Positions 25,517 through 36,585 of a DNA stretch of 64,000 nucleotides are shown piece after piece; positions within the stretch are counted from its first letter, which is position 1; each line of letters begins with the position of its first letter. Origin of the DNA: 40CM-4-69-5 sp036556905 (GTDB lineage Bacteria; Methylomirabilota; Methylomirabilia; Rokubacteriales; CSP1-6); contig DATBIM010000069.1 of assembly GCA_036556905.1 (NCBI GenBank), positions 1-64,000 on the forward strand, given 5' to 3'. The notes below the pieces were generated by a model that was not told where the DNA came from, did no database searches, and was given only the letters and a program-made list of their open reading frames with translations. Position numbers and translations under genes: made by a program.

Positions 25517-26409
25517 CGGCCGCGGTGCGGCGAACGAGCCGGGCTGGCGCGCTTCGGGAGCCGCTCGAGCGGCTCTATCGCGAGTTCGATTACGGCGCTC
25601 GTGTCGACCGCGATGCGATTCAATTTCCCCTCCGCTATCCCGAGCCTCCTGACCGCGAGCTGGTTGCGCTGCTGACCGCCTGCCTGGCCTACGGGCGGGT
25701 CGACCTGTTCGCGCGCCAGCTCGAGGGCGTGCTGGCAGCCATGGGGCCCTCGCCCGCGGCGTTCGTCGCCGCCTTCGACCCCGCGCGCGACGCGCCGGCC
25801 TTCGCCCGTTTTCGCTACCGATTCAACCGGCCTCCCGACCTGGCGGCCTTCTGCCTCGCTGCCCGGGATGTGCTGGCGCGCCACGGCACGCTGGAGAAGT
25901 GCTTCGCGGCCGGCGACGGCGACGGGCGGGGGCCCATCGGGCCCGCACTGGAGCGCTTCGCCCGGGCCTTCCTGGACGCCGACGTGCGGCGCGTGTTTCC
26001 GCGCCAGCGGCTCTCACGCGGGTACCGCCACCTGTTTCCGTTACCCTCGGCTGGCGGCCCCTGCAAGCGGCTGCACCTGTTCCTGCGCTGGATGGTCCGG
26101 CGGGAGCCCCCCGACTTCGGCCAATGGACGTCCATCGACCCTTCGCGGCTGCTGATGCCCGTCGACACCCACGTGGAAAACATGAGCCGGGCCATCGGGC
26201 TAACCCGCCGGCGGTCGCGCACATGGCTGATGGCCGAGGAGATCACCGCACGGCTTGCCGAGATCGATCCCAGCGACCCGGTGAAGTACGACTTCGCCCT
26301 CTGCCACAAGCGCATGTCGGGGGACTGCCGGGACCGCCGGGATCCGGTCGTGTGCGCGCCGTGCGGCCTGCGCGTGGTCTGCCGGCACTGGAGGGGACGG
26401 CGTGCTTGA
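25507..26409 (+). CDS. TIGR02757 family protein
   Basis: 300 residues matching the TIGR02757 family, which is widespread in Bacteroidota, Deltaproteobacteria and related groups and has unknown function; the fold resembles helix-hairpin-helix DNA glycosylases. Seen: ELVALLTACLAYGRVDLF, LHLFLRWMVRR, the SRLLMPVDTHVENMSRAIGL segment, and KYDFALCHKRMSGDC ending in a cysteine-rich tail (C-x-P-C-x5-C). VDTH and the tail cysteines recall the catalytic region and FeS cluster of endonuclease III. The next gene starts inside its last 8 bases. Confidence 0.8.
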   Translation: MISSAAVRRTSRAGALREPLERLYREFDYGARVDRDAIQFPLRYPEPPDRELVALLTACLAYGRVDLFARQLEGVLAAMGPSPAAFVAAFDPARDAPAFARFRYRFNRPPDLAAFCLAARDVLARHGTLEKCFAAGDGDGRGPIGPALERFARAFLDADVRRVFPRQRLSRGYRHLFPLPSAGGPCKRLHLFLRWMVRREPPDFGQWTSIDPSRLLMPVDTHVENMSRAIGLTRRRSRTWLMAEEITARLAEIDPSDPVKYDFALCHKRMSGDCRDRRDPVVCAPCGLRVVCRHWRGRRA

Positions 26410-27798
26410 GCTGCTGATCGTGACCGGGGGCCTGGCGGCCGGTGTCGGGCTAGGGTGGCTGATCGCTCGCGGCCATGGCCGGGCCGGGATCTTCCAGGAG
26501 CGTGAGGCGCTGGGGACGCGGCTGGCGGCGGCCGAGGCCCTTGGTGACGAGCTCCGCAAGCAGCTCACCCAGCGGGAGCTGGACCTCGGGGAGCTGCGGG
26601 CCACGCTCGATGGGGAGCGCGTCCTGCGGTCCCAGGCCGAGGCCCGTTGGGAGGCTGCCCGCCAGAGCGTCGAGGAGCAGCGGCAGCTGCTGGAGGAGGC
26701 CCGCCAGCGCCTCGGCGAGAGCTTCGAGGCGCTCAGCGCCGAGGTGTTGCGCAAGAGCGGCACCGCCTTGATCGAGCAGGCGCGCCAGACTATCGACGCC
26801 CAGTTCGGGCGCCGACAGGAGGCGATCGACGCCCTGGTCAAGCCCCTGCACCTGGCGCTCGACCGCTACGAGACGGAGCTGCGGGCCCTGGAAGCCAAGC
26901 GGGAGCACGCCTACGGCAGCCTGCAGGAGCAGCTGCGGACGCTCAGCGCCACCAGCGGCGAGCTGCAGCGTGAAGCGGGGAATCTCGTGACGGCGCTGCG
27001 CGCGCCCCAGATCAGGGGGCGCTGGGGGGAAATCACCCTGCGGCGGGCCGTGGAGCTGGCCGGGATGGCCAAACACTGCGACTTCACCGAGCAGCTGTCG
27101 ATCGAGAGCGACGAGGGCCGCTTGCGCCCGGACATGGTGGTGCATCTGCCAGCCGGGCGGGACATCATCATCGACGCCAAGGTGCCCCTGGCCGCGTACC
27201 TCGACGCGACGCTGGCCCGGACCCCGGAGGAGCGGAGCGCCGCGCTGGCCCGCCACACCCAGCAGGTGCGGCACCACGTCAGTCGTCTGGCCGAGAAGGC
27301 GTACTGGGAGCAGCTACCGTCCACCCCTGATCTGGTCGTGATGTTCGTGCCCCTGGAGTCGGCTATTGCCACCGCGCTCGAGCTCGACGCCTCCCTTCTC
27401 GAGGACGGTATCGGCCGCAAGGTGCTTGTAGCCACGCCGGTGACGCTCATGGGACTTCTGCTGACCATCGCCTACGGCTGGCGCCAAGAGCAGGTGGCGG
27501 CCAACGCCGCCCAGATCAGCGCGCTGGGCCGTGAGCTGTACGACCGGCTGCGGGTCTTCACCGGCCACTTCGAGGACGTCGGCGACAAGCTGGGCAAGGC
27601 CACCGCGTCCTACAATCGCGCCGTGGCCTCCATGGAATCACGGGTGCTCTCGGGGGCCCGGAAGCTACGTGACCTGGGTGCGGCGACGGGCGAGGAGATC
27701 CCACCGCTCGAGGCTGTGGACACGCAGCCGCGCCAGCTGGCCACCCCGGAGATCCCACGCCAGTTGAGCACGACCGACCCTCCGCCGGGGTCGGTCCC

Positions 27799-27802
<4 letters not shown>
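26402..27802 (+). CDS. rmuC: DNA recombination protein RmuC
   Basis: RmuC limits DNA inversion at repeats in E. coli and has a PD-(D/E)XK nuclease-like core. The 466-residue protein starts with one hydrophobic segment (LELLIVTGGLAAGVGLGWLIA), continues as a long coiled coil (about 35-190, many Glu, Arg, Leu), and then has the conserved core: RGRWGEITLRRAVELAGM, RPDMVVHLPAGRDIIIDAKVPL, and TPVTLMGLLLTIAYGWRQE. DAK is the expected nuclease motif. GTG start, overlapping the upstream gene by 8 bases and the next gene by 4. Confidence 0.93.
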
Positions 27803-29553
<1,751 letters not shown>

Positions 29554-29584
29554 TGCAGGCAGGTTGTGCCTGGCGAGGAGGCCG

Positions 29585-29887
29585 ATGACGAACATCCCCA
29601 TCCAGGTTTACGGCATCAACCTCCTGGTTCGGCTGCTCCCCGAAGCCCCGGCGGACGTCCGGGTACACTGCCCCAAGGGCTCGCCGATCCGCTACGGTGA
29701 GGTCATGGCCCGGGGAGACGGCTTCGACGAGGGCGCCAGCGCCTTCCGGGAGATGCCCGCGCTCAAGACAGTGGTGGCCTTCGAGGAGAGCCCCGAAGAG
29801 GTGGAGGGCCACTACTTCTACGTTGCCGGTGAGGAGTACCGCGTGATCCGGCTCGACGCCATCATCCTGTCCTTCCCGCACGAATAG
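29585..29887 (+). CDS. Small protein with a GroES (Cpn10)-like pattern
   Basis: The 100-residue protein has a good GAGGAGG site before the ATG. It shows a chaperonin-10-like arrangement: INLLVRLLPE near the start (like the DRVLVKPL strand of GroES), YGEVMARGDG in place of the G-x-V-x-A-x-G-x-G stretch, and VAGEEYRVIRLDAIILSF at the end, close to the GroES end (DGEEYLILREDDILAVI type). The mobile loop that contacts GroEL is not clear, and no groEL is near. It could be a divergent GroES paralogue or only share the fold. Function unknown. Confidence 0.55.
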   Translation: MTNIPIQVYGINLLVRLLPEAPADVRVHCPKGSPIRYGEVMARGDGFDEGASAFREMPALKTVVAFEESPEEVEGHYFYVAGEEYRVIRLDAIILSFPHE

Positions 29888-29933
29888 CCTGAACGACGCG
29901 GTTCCCCGGCTTCGGCCCATCGAAGCCTTCCCC

Positions 29934-31115
29934 GTGGAGCACGAGGGGCGGCGCTTTCTGGTTCTGCGCGATCCCGCCGGGTACGCCTCGTCGGTCCTCA
30001 TGCTGCCGTGGCCGCTGGTCGAGATCGTCGCCCTGTTCGACGGCCACCGCTCACTGCTCGACGTCCAGGCCGAGCTCACGCGGCGGCACGGGCAGATTAT
30101 TCCCCGGGCCGATATCGAGCGGCTGATCGCCGCGCTCGACGAGCACGGCTTCCTGGATGGCCCGCGGTTCGCCGAGCTGCGCACCGCCATCGACGGCGCC
30201 TTCCTCACCGCGCCGACGCGCGCCGCCGCCCACGCGGGCGGGGCGTACTCGGCGAAGGCCGACGAGCTACGCGCGGCCATGGACAGCTTCTTCGCCCCGC
30301 CGGCCGGCCCCGGCGCGGTGGTCGCCCGGGAGCCCGTCGGCGACGGCGTGGCGGCCATCGTCGCGCCCCACATCGATTACCACCGTGGCGGGCCCGCCTA
30401 CGCGTGGGCCTACCGGGACATCGCCGAGCACTGTCGGGCGGATCTCTTCGTGATCCTCGGCACCTGCCATGCGGGGATGGCCGATCCCTTCGCGCTGACG
30501 TTCAAGGATTACGAAACCCCGCTCGGTCCCGCCGCCGTCGATCGGGACTTCGTGGAGCGGCTCTCGGCGCGCGCCGGCAAGGAAGGCTTTGCCTCCGAGG
30601 GGGCCCACCGGGCCGAGCACTCCATCGAGTTCCAGGCGGTGTTCCTGCGCTATCTCTACGCCCAGCGCCGAGACTTCACGATCGTTCCCATCCTGGCGAG
30701 CTTCGCCCACGAGGCCCTGGTCCGCAGCCAGGACGTCGAGCAGGACGCCGCCGTGCCGCGGTTCCTGGACGGACTCACCGAGACCATCGCGACCAGCGGC
30801 CGCCGGGTCGCCCTCATCGCCGGAGCCGACCTGGCCCACGTGGGCCCCCGCTTCGGCGATCCGGCCCCGGTCTCGGCGGCTGACCGCGAGCGCGTCGAGC
30901 GGGAGGACCGGCTCATGCTGAACGCCGTCGTGTCCGGCGACGCCCGAGGCTTCTTCGAATCGGTGGCGCGCGACGGCGACCGCCGGCGCATCTGCGGGCT
31001 CTCCCCGATCTACGCGGTGCTGCGCGTGTTGGGTGGGCGCGCCGGCGCCTTGCGCCACTATGGCCAGTGGCCCGATCCTCAGGGGGTGGTCAGCTACGCG
31101 AGCGTGGTGTTCTGA
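29934..31115 (+). CDS. Memo-family protein (AmmeMemoRadiSam system B type) with PqqD-like N-terminal domain
   Basis: Residues about 100-393 are a Memo1-like domain: AHAGGAYSAKADEL, IVAPHIDYHRGG with His146, ILGTCHAG, FASEGAHRAEHSIEFQAVFL, and the closing IYAVLRVL...YASVVF. The family shares its fold with class III dioxygenases; its bacterial role is not settled. Residues 1-85 (RDPAGYASSVLMLPWPLVEIV, then LIAALDEHGFLDG) look like a PqqD-type winged-helix domain. The usual AmmeMemoRadiSam partners (AMMECR1, radical SAM) are not adjacent. GTG 29934 is the first ordinary start, but the reading frame and plausible homology continue upstream to CTG at 29889, one base after the previous stop. Confidence 0.82.
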   Translation: MEHEGRRFLVLRDPAGYASSVLMLPWPLVEIVALFDGHRSLLDVQAELTRRHGQIIPRADIERLIAALDEHGFLDGPRFAELRTAIDGAFLTAPTRAAAHAGGAYSAKADELRAAMDSFFAPPAGPGAVVAREPVGDGVAAIVAPHIDYHRGGPAYAWAYRDIAEHCRADLFVILGTCHAGMADPFALTFKDYETPLGPAAVDRDFVERLSARAGKEGFASEGAHRAEHSIEFQAVFLRYLYAQRRDFTIVPILASFAHEALVRSQDVEQDAAVPRFLDGLTETIATSGRRVALIAGADLAHVGPRFGDPAPVSAADRERVEREDRLMLNAVVSGDARGFFESVARDGDRRRICGLSPIYAVLRVLGGRAGALRHYGQWPDPQGVVSYASVVF

Positions 31116-31594
31116 TGCCGGAGCCCGCCAGCCCGGGCCCCCCATCCCCGTCGGCGGAGTGGAAGCTGCCCCGTCTCCGCGTGGACGTGAACGGCGACTG
31201 GTACGACGAGGACGTGGAGATCACGCATCCCGGGATCCTGGCCAATCTCAGATCCAATCTGCGCCGCGACGCGGAGGGCTACTTCATCCAGACGCGAGTT
31301 CGCATTCCCGTTGAGGTGGCCGATGTGCCCTGGGTCGTGAGCCGGGTGGAATCCCAGGGCGACCACCTGCGCGGCGTGCTCAACGATGGGACGGAGACGG
31401 CGATCGACCCGATGGCGCTGCGGCTGGGACCGGGCGACATCCCCTATTGCCCAGTGAAGGGTGGCACGTTCGAAGCCCGCTTCAGCCGGGCCGCGGCGTT
31501 TCAGCTGCTCCGGCTCGCCGAGTACGACGAGCGTACCGGGTCAGGGCGGTTGCGGCTGGGTGGCCGCGAATACGCCCTGCGGCGGCCCGGGTGA
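31115..31594 (+). CDS. DUF1285 family protein
   Basis: 159 residues with the DUF1285 pattern: LRVDVNGDWYDEDVEITHPGIL, LRRDAEGYFIQTRVRIPVEVADVPWVV, and an acidic C-terminal half. The function of the family is unknown. The ATG shares one base with the stop of the Memo-family gene, so the two are probably translated together. The longer upstream reading lies inside that gene. Confidence 0.8.
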   Translation: MPEPASPGPPSPSAEWKLPRLRVDVNGDWYDEDVEITHPGILANLRSNLRRDAEGYFIQTRVRIPVEVADVPWVVSRVESQGDHLRGVLNDGTETAIDPMALRLGPGDIPYCPVKGGTFEARFSRAAAFQLLRLAEYDERTGSGRLRLGGREYALRRPG

Positions 31595-31601
31595 GGGCGT
31601 G

Positions 31602-33266
31602 ATGACGGCCGCGTCCGCGCTGATGGCCACGCTCCGCTCGGCGGGGGTGCGCTATCTCTTCGGCAACCCCGGGACGACCGAGCTACCCTTCCTCGACGCG
31701 CTGCCCGGATCCGGTCTCGAGTACGTGCTGGGGCTGCACGAGGCGGCCGCGGTGTCGGCAGCCGACGGCTACGCGCAGGCCTCGGGGCGGGTGGCAGTGG
31801 CCAATGTCCACGTCGGGCCCGGCGTGGCCAACGCGCTATCGGTTCTCCACAATGCGGCGCGGGCCCGGTCCCCGCTGCTGCTCACCGCCGGCCAGCAGGA
31901 CACCCGCCTGCTGATCGACGAGCCGATCCTGGCCGCGGACCTCGTCCAGATGACGGAACAGTTCACCAAGTGGTCCTACGAGGTGCGGCGGGCCGAGGAG
32001 GCTCCGGCGGCGCTGCGCCGGGCACTGGCGTTGGCGATGGCCCCACCGACGGGGCCCGTGTTCCTTGCGCTTCCCATGAATCTGATGGGCGTGCCGGTCG
32101 AGGCCCCGGGCCCCGTGTCGGCGCCGCCGGCGCGGACCCGTCCCGATCTGGAGGTGATCGCCCGGTGGGCTGGCGCCCTGCCACGGGCGGCCGCGCCCCT
32201 CATCATCGCCGGGGACGGCGTCGCGCGCGCCGGCGCCATGGCCGCCCTGGTGCGGGTGGCCGAGCAGCTCGGGGCGCGCGTCCACGGCGAGCCGATCTAT
32301 CGACGCACGAGCTTCCCCGGGGACCATCCCCTCTGGCGGGGCGGGCTCTACCCTTCGCCGGCGGCGGTGCACAAAGCGCTCGAGGGCGCGGACCTGGCGC
32401 TCATCGTGGGCGCCGATGTCTTCACCTGGTTCCTGCACGTGCCGGGGGAGCCGTTCCCGCCGGGCCTGCCCGTGTTCCAGATCGACGAGGACCCACGGGC
32501 CATCGGCCGCAGCTACGCGGTGAGCGAAGGGCTCATCGCCGATCCCCGGGCGGCGCTGGAGGCGCTGGGGGTCGCGTTCGCCGAGCGTATGAGCGCGGTG
32601 GAGCGTCAGGCCGCGGCCCGCCGGGCTGCCGAGCTGGCTGCCGCGCGCGAGGCTCACCTCGAGCGTACGGGCGCCGCCGCCGTCGCCGAGGCTGATCGGG
32701 CTCCCGTCTCCGTGGCCCATCTCATGCGGACGCTGGCAACGCTTCTCACCGATGACGCCATCGTGGTCGACGAGTCCGCCAGCTCACTGCCCTTCGTGCT
32801 GCGCTATCTGCCCTTCCGGGCCGCGGGCTCCTTCTTCGGCTCCAAGACCGGCACGCTGGGGTGGGCGATGGGCGCGGCGGTGGGCATCCAGCTCGCCGAG
32901 CCCTCGCGCAAGGTCGTGGCCACCGTGGGGGACGGCGCGCTGATGTATGCGCCCCAGGCGCTGTGGACGGCGGCGCACTGCCGTTTGCCGATCACCTACG
33001 TGATCCCCGACAACGCCTCCTATGCGATCCTCAAGGCCGGCATGGTCAGCCTGGGACTCGCCTCCGCGGCGCGCGGGATCTATCCCGGCATGGACCTCGT
33101 CAGCCCGGAGATCGATCACGTGGCGCTGGCCCGGGCCCTCGGCGTGCGCGCGGAGCGCGTGGAGAAGCCCGGCGATCTGCGTGACGTCCTCGCCGAGTCC
33201 CTGGCTCATCCGGGACCGTCTCTGGTGGATGTGGCCATCGACCGCAGCGTGCGAGGGCTGGGCTGA
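31602..33266 (+). CDS. ThDP-dependent enzyme, benzoylformate decarboxylase-like
   Basis: A 554-residue member of the decarboxylase/acetolactate synthase superfamily. The N-terminal domain has YLFGNPGTTELPFLDAL and LHEAAAVSAADGYAQASG, the glutamate of HEAAA being the ThDP-activating residue. The C-terminal binding motif is VATVGDGALMYAPQALWTA ending in PDNASY. The GNPGTTE opening is typical of benzoylformate decarboxylase-type members rather than acetolactate synthase. The substrate, an aromatic or other 2-oxoacid, is not known. The ATG at 31602 (GTG 31599 is possible) follows DUF1285 by 7 bases. It forms a tandem with a second ThDP enzyme. Confidence 0.85.
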   Translation: MTAASALMATLRSAGVRYLFGNPGTTELPFLDALPGSGLEYVLGLHEAAAVSAADGYAQASGRVAVANVHVGPGVANALSVLHNAARARSPLLLTAGQQDTRLLIDEPILAADLVQMTEQFTKWSYEVRRAEEAPAALRRALALAMAPPTGPVFLALPMNLMGVPVEAPGPVSAPPARTRPDLEVIARWAGALPRAAAPLIIAGDGVARAGAMAALVRVAEQLGARVHGEPIYRRTSFPGDHPLWRGGLYPSPAAVHKALEGADLALIVGADVFTWFLHVPGEPFPPGLPVFQIDEDPRAIGRSYAVSEGLIADPRAALEALGVAFAERMSAVERQAAARRAAELAAAREAHLERTGAAAVAEADRAPVSVAHLMRTLATLLTDDAIVVDESASSLPFVLRYLPFRAAGSFFGSKTGTLGWAMGAAVGIQLAEPSRKVVATVGDGALMYAPQALWTAAHCRLPITYVIPDNASYAILKAGMVSLGLASAARGIYPGMDLVSPEIDHVALARALGVRAERVEKPGDLRDVLAESLAHPGPSLVDVAIDRSVRGLG

Positions 33267-34885
33267 TGGTCACCGCGCGCTCGGGTGGGGAGTGGGTGGT
33301 TGAGGCCCTGCGCGCCGAAGGCGTCCGCCACGTCTTCGGGATTCCCGGCATCCACAACCTCGCCGTCTACGACGCCCTGCTCGGCCAGTCCGATATCGCC
33401 CACGTGCTGGCCCGCCACGAAGGGGGCGCCGCCTTCATGGCCGACGGCTATGCCCGCGCCTCCGGGGAGGTCGGCGTCGTCCTGGTGACGACGGGTCCCG
33501 GCGCCACCAACACCCTGACCCCGTTGGCCGAGTCCTACTCGGGGTCGGTGCCCATCCTGGTCATCATGTCGGACGTGGCGGCGCCCCTGGTCGGCCGCGA
33601 GGTGGGCGCGCTCCATGAGATCCCTAACCAGATCGACTGCTTCCGCCCCGTCTGCCGGATGGCCGAGAGCATCGGATCCACGGCCGACATCGCGGCCACG
33701 ATCGCCGGCGCCTTCGACCTGCTGCGCACGGGCCGTCCCGGCCCCATCGCGATCTCCATCCCCAATGATCTGCTGGGGGCCAGGAGCGAGGGGGAGGTGA
33801 AGACGTCACGCGGCGGTCGGCGGCCACCTTGCCACGTCAACGACATCGCCGAGGCGGCGCGCCAGCTCGGGCGCGCCCGGCGCCCCCTCATCATCGCCGG
33901 CGGCGGCGTCATCGCGGCCGGCGCCGAGCCGGAGCTTCAGGCCCTGGCCCGTCGCCTGGATGCCCCGGTGATCACCACGGTGATGGGTCGTGGCGCGATC
34001 GCCGAAGACGACCCGCTGTGGCTCTGCGTGCTTCCCAACGGGCGCGCCAGCGAGCCAGCCATCCGTGCCGCCGACGTCGTCTTCGCGGTGGGCTGCCGGT
34101 TCGCCGCGCGCTCGACCCAGGGGCTCTTGCTGCGCTTGTCCTTCTCACCAGACCAGACGCTGATCCATCTCGATCTCGACCCGAGCGTGATCGGCAAGCT
34201 CTTCAAGCCGCAGCTCGGCGTCGTGGGCGACGCCAGGGACGGCCTGGCGCGCCTCGTCGACACGCTGGGGCCCGGTCCGGGGAGTACGGCGTGGGACCGG
34301 ACCCGGCTGGCCGAGCTGCGGCGGGCGGCGAGCCCGGCCTACACGGCTGACGTGGCCGCGCTCATCGGCACGCTGAGGCAGGGGCTGCCGCGTGACGGTA
34401 TAGTCGTGAATGACCAGACGGGGATCAACTACTGGATGGAATGGCGTTTTCCCGTCCTGGGCCCTCGGACGTTTCTCTATCCGGTCGGCACGGCGGTCCT
34501 CGGCTACGCGGTGCCGGCGGCCATCGGGGCGCAGATCGCGCGGCCCGGCCGGCCGGTGGCCGCGGTCGTCGGCGATGGCGGCTTCATGTTCTCGGTCAAC
34601 GAGCTGGCCACCGCGGTGAAGTACCGCTTGCCCATCGCGTTCGTGGTGATGAACGACGGGCGGTACGGCGCCATCAAGTGGCTGCAGGAGAAGCTTTACG
34701 GCCGCTGGGGCGAAGCCGATCTCGCCAATCCCGACTTTCTGACGCTGGCCCGCGCCTTCGGCGCCCGGGGCGAGCGGGTCACGCAGGTCGATGCGCTGCC
34801 CGCGGCCCTGCAGGCGGCCTTCCGCGGCGCTGGCCCCGCGGTCATCGAGGTGCCCCTGGCGATCGATCCGCCCTGGGAGCTCTGA
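33266..34885 (+). CDS. ThDP-dependent enzyme, acetolactate synthase-like
   Basis: A 539-residue paralogue of the preceding gene, sharing one base with its stop. N-terminal: HVFGIPGIHNLAVYDAL and RHEGGAAFMADGYARASG with the activating Glu; C-terminal: AVVGDGGFMFSVNELATA then NDGRYGAIKW. The gene lacks the FAD-domain details and the small regulatory subunit gene expected for a biosynthetic IlvB, so it is better called acetolactate-synthase-like. Two such genes side by side suggest a catabolic route for a 2-oxoacid, or a hetero-oligomer; neither is proven. Confidence 0.85.
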   Translation: MVTARSGGEWVVEALRAEGVRHVFGIPGIHNLAVYDALLGQSDIAHVLARHEGGAAFMADGYARASGEVGVVLVTTGPGATNTLTPLAESYSGSVPILVIMSDVAAPLVGREVGALHEIPNQIDCFRPVCRMAESIGSTADIAATIAGAFDLLRTGRPGPIAISIPNDLLGARSEGEVKTSRGGRRPPCHVNDIAEAARQLGRARRPLIIAGGGVIAAGAEPELQALARRLDAPVITTVMGRGAIAEDDPLWLCVLPNGRASEPAIRAADVVFAVGCRFAARSTQGLLLRLSFSPDQTLIHLDLDPSVIGKLFKPQLGVVGDARDGLARLVDTLGPGPGSTAWDRTRLAELRRAASPAYTADVAALIGTLRQGLPRDGIVVNDQTGINYWMEWRFPVLGPRTFLYPVGTAVLGYAVPAAIGAQIARPGRPVAAVVGDGGFMFSVNELATAVKYRLPIAFVVMNDGRYGAIKWLQEKLYGRWGEADLANPDFLTLARAFGARGERVTQVDALPAALQAAFRGAGPAVIEVPLAIDPPWEL

Positions 34886-34991
34886 GAATCCGGTCAGCGT
34901 GACGCCATTGCCACGCCGGGACCGGGAAAAACTTTTCCCGGGTTGACGATCCAGCCTTCCCACCGGACCGTGGCCTCGTCGAGATCGAACG

Positions 34992-35645
34992 ATGTGGCCA
35001 ACCAGCGCTGTGAACCATGTCCTCAAACATCTTCGCCGGCAGGGTGCCCGCCACACCGTCAAGCTGCTCGTGCGCAGATGCCTCTGCGGGGCCAAGGAGT
35101 TCGTCATCACCCGGGCCAGCCTGGCCGGTCCGCCGATCGCCGAACGGCTTGGTGAGATCGTGTTTCGCCTGGCCACTCGAGCCGACCTCGCCCGGCTCAC
35201 CGAGTTCGATCGCTACGATCGCCACGGCGTGATGGCTCGCGCATCCGTCGAGGAGGATCACGACTGGCTCTTCGTCGCCTGCCACGCCGAGCGAATCGTG
35301 GCCATGAGGCTCGTCGGTCGGAATGTTCCGCCTCACGGCATCATGCACAAGGTCGTGAAGCTCGCCCCCGGTCAGGTCTGGGAAAAGGAGATGTTCTGTC
35401 TGCCCGAATACCGCGGCCGGGGCATTGCCTGCCGGCTATCACTGTTCAGTGACCGGCACCTGGCTGGGCAAGGCTACACGGAGCTGCTCGGGGTGGTCGC
35501 CGCCAGGAACATCGCGTCCTTGCGCATGCACGTCCACAAGGGCGTGGACTTCGTCTGTTACGTGTCGTACTCCCGACTCTTGATCCACGAACGTCTGCGA
35601 ATCTCGCGAGAGATCCCAGATGGGCTCGGGCTGCAGCGGAAGTGA
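34992..35645 (+). CDS. GNAT-family acetyltransferase-like protein
   Basis: 217 residues. The C-terminal two thirds look like an N-acyltransferase: IVFRLATRADLARLTEF opens the fold, CLPEYRGRGIACRLSLFSDR carries the acyl-CoA loop (R-G-x-G-I-A), and VVAARNIASLRMHVHKGV fits the end of the fold. The first 50 residues are basic with several cysteines (VRRCLCGAKEF). Preceded by 106 bases with no clear gene and no nearby partner. Substrate unknown. Confidence 0.65.
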   Translation: MWPTSAVNHVLKHLRRQGARHTVKLLVRRCLCGAKEFVITRASLAGPPIAERLGEIVFRLATRADLARLTEFDRYDRHGVMARASVEEDHDWLFVACHAERIVAMRLVGRNVPPHGIMHKVVKLAPGQVWEKEMFCLPEYRGRGIACRLSLFSDRHLAGQGYTELLGVVAARNIASLRMHVHKGVDFVCYVSYSRLLIHERLRISREIPDGLGLQRK

Positions 35646-35667
35646 GCGACCGTGGGCGGTCGCGCCG

Positions 35668-36585
35668 TCAGCGCCCGACAGCCTCGCCGGACGCATCCGG
35701 CGAGGCCGCCGAGGCTCGGATCGCGGCGGCGACACGGTGCCAGTACCTGAACTCATCGCTGCTCTCGGGATAGAATCTGGCGACCTCGAGCGCTGTCTGG
35801 ATCGCCCGTTCCGGTCCGTTGCGTCCCACCAGGTAAGTCGCCATCCGCTCCGCGCTGGTACGGGGCGCGGCTGGCGTCCGGCTCGGTTGTGTCCCGAGGG
35901 CGACAGCGCTGGATCGAGCCGGGGGCGACGGCGCCTCGATCTCCTCCGCCGGCGCCGGATCGCCTTCCACAGGTAGAGGTGGTGAGGCAGGGTCCGCCGG
36001 GGCGGGGACCGGTTCGAGAATGGGAGGACTGGCGATCGTTGGGTCCGATGGAACGACCGTGGATTGGAGCCATTCCGGCCCCAGCACGGTACGCCACGAT
36101 GTCGTGCTCAGGACCAGCAGGATGAGGCCAACGGCCAGGATGGTGCCGGCCGCCACGACGATCCTGACTGGCCGTCGCCGTTCCCGATCCTCCTGCAGTG
36201 TCGCGTAGAGGCCTCGCTCCCGACCCCGACGCAGCGGACGTCGGCGGTCTCGGTCGTCCACCGGCGATTCCCGGCGCGCCACGGCTGGCCCCGGCGCGAT
36301 CTCGATGAGCCCGGCCGCCGGGATCCCCGTCCGATCGGCATAGGCTTCCCAGAAGGCGCTGTCCTTGATCTCCTCGGAGTCGTCCGCTGCGGGAACGACA
36401 GTCCGATCCTCCCGTGCGGTCGTGGGGGCCCCGGCCAGCGCGCGCCCGCACTCATGGCAGAACCTGCTTGTCGCCGGGTTGCTCGTCCGGCAATGCCCGC
36501 AGCTCAACACCTGCACCGGGCGTCCGCAACCGCCGCAGTATTTCGCGCCCGCTGCCTGTTCGGCCTGACACCGGGAGCATTCCAT
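35668..36585 (-). CDS. Zinc-ribbon protein with one transmembrane helix
   Basis: The ATG at 36585 has AGGAGG seven bases upstream, which decides the start. Residues 1-50 form two zinc ribbons (CSRC...CGGCG, then CGHC...CHECG), a double zinc ribbon. A charged linker follows, then one membrane helix (IVVAAGTILAVGLILLVLS, about residues 165-185), a Pro/Ala-rich stretch, and a short C-terminal helical region. The N-terminus would be cytoplasmic. Proteins of this build are common and mostly uncharacterised. Length is 305. Confidence 0.7.
   Translation of the reverse strand: MECSRCQAEQAAGAKYCGGCGRPVQVLSCGHCRTSNPATSRFCHECGRALAGAPTTAREDRTVVPAADDSEEIKDSAFWEAYADRTGIPAAGLIEIAPGPAVARRESPVDDRDRRRPLRRGRERGLYATLQEDRERRRPVRIVVAAGTILAVGLILLVLSTTSWRTVLGPEWLQSTVVPSDPTIASPPILEPVPAPADPASPPLPVEGDPAPAEEIEAPSPPARSSAVALGTQPSRTPAAPRTSAERMATYLVGRNGPERAIQTALEVARFYPESSDEFRYWHRVAAAIRASAASPDASGEAVGR

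Noticed and set aside
33266..34885. Calling the second ThDP gene ilvB
   Set aside because: No ilvH regulatory subunit or ilvC follows and the partner is another ThDP enzyme, so the biosynthetic name is not supported.
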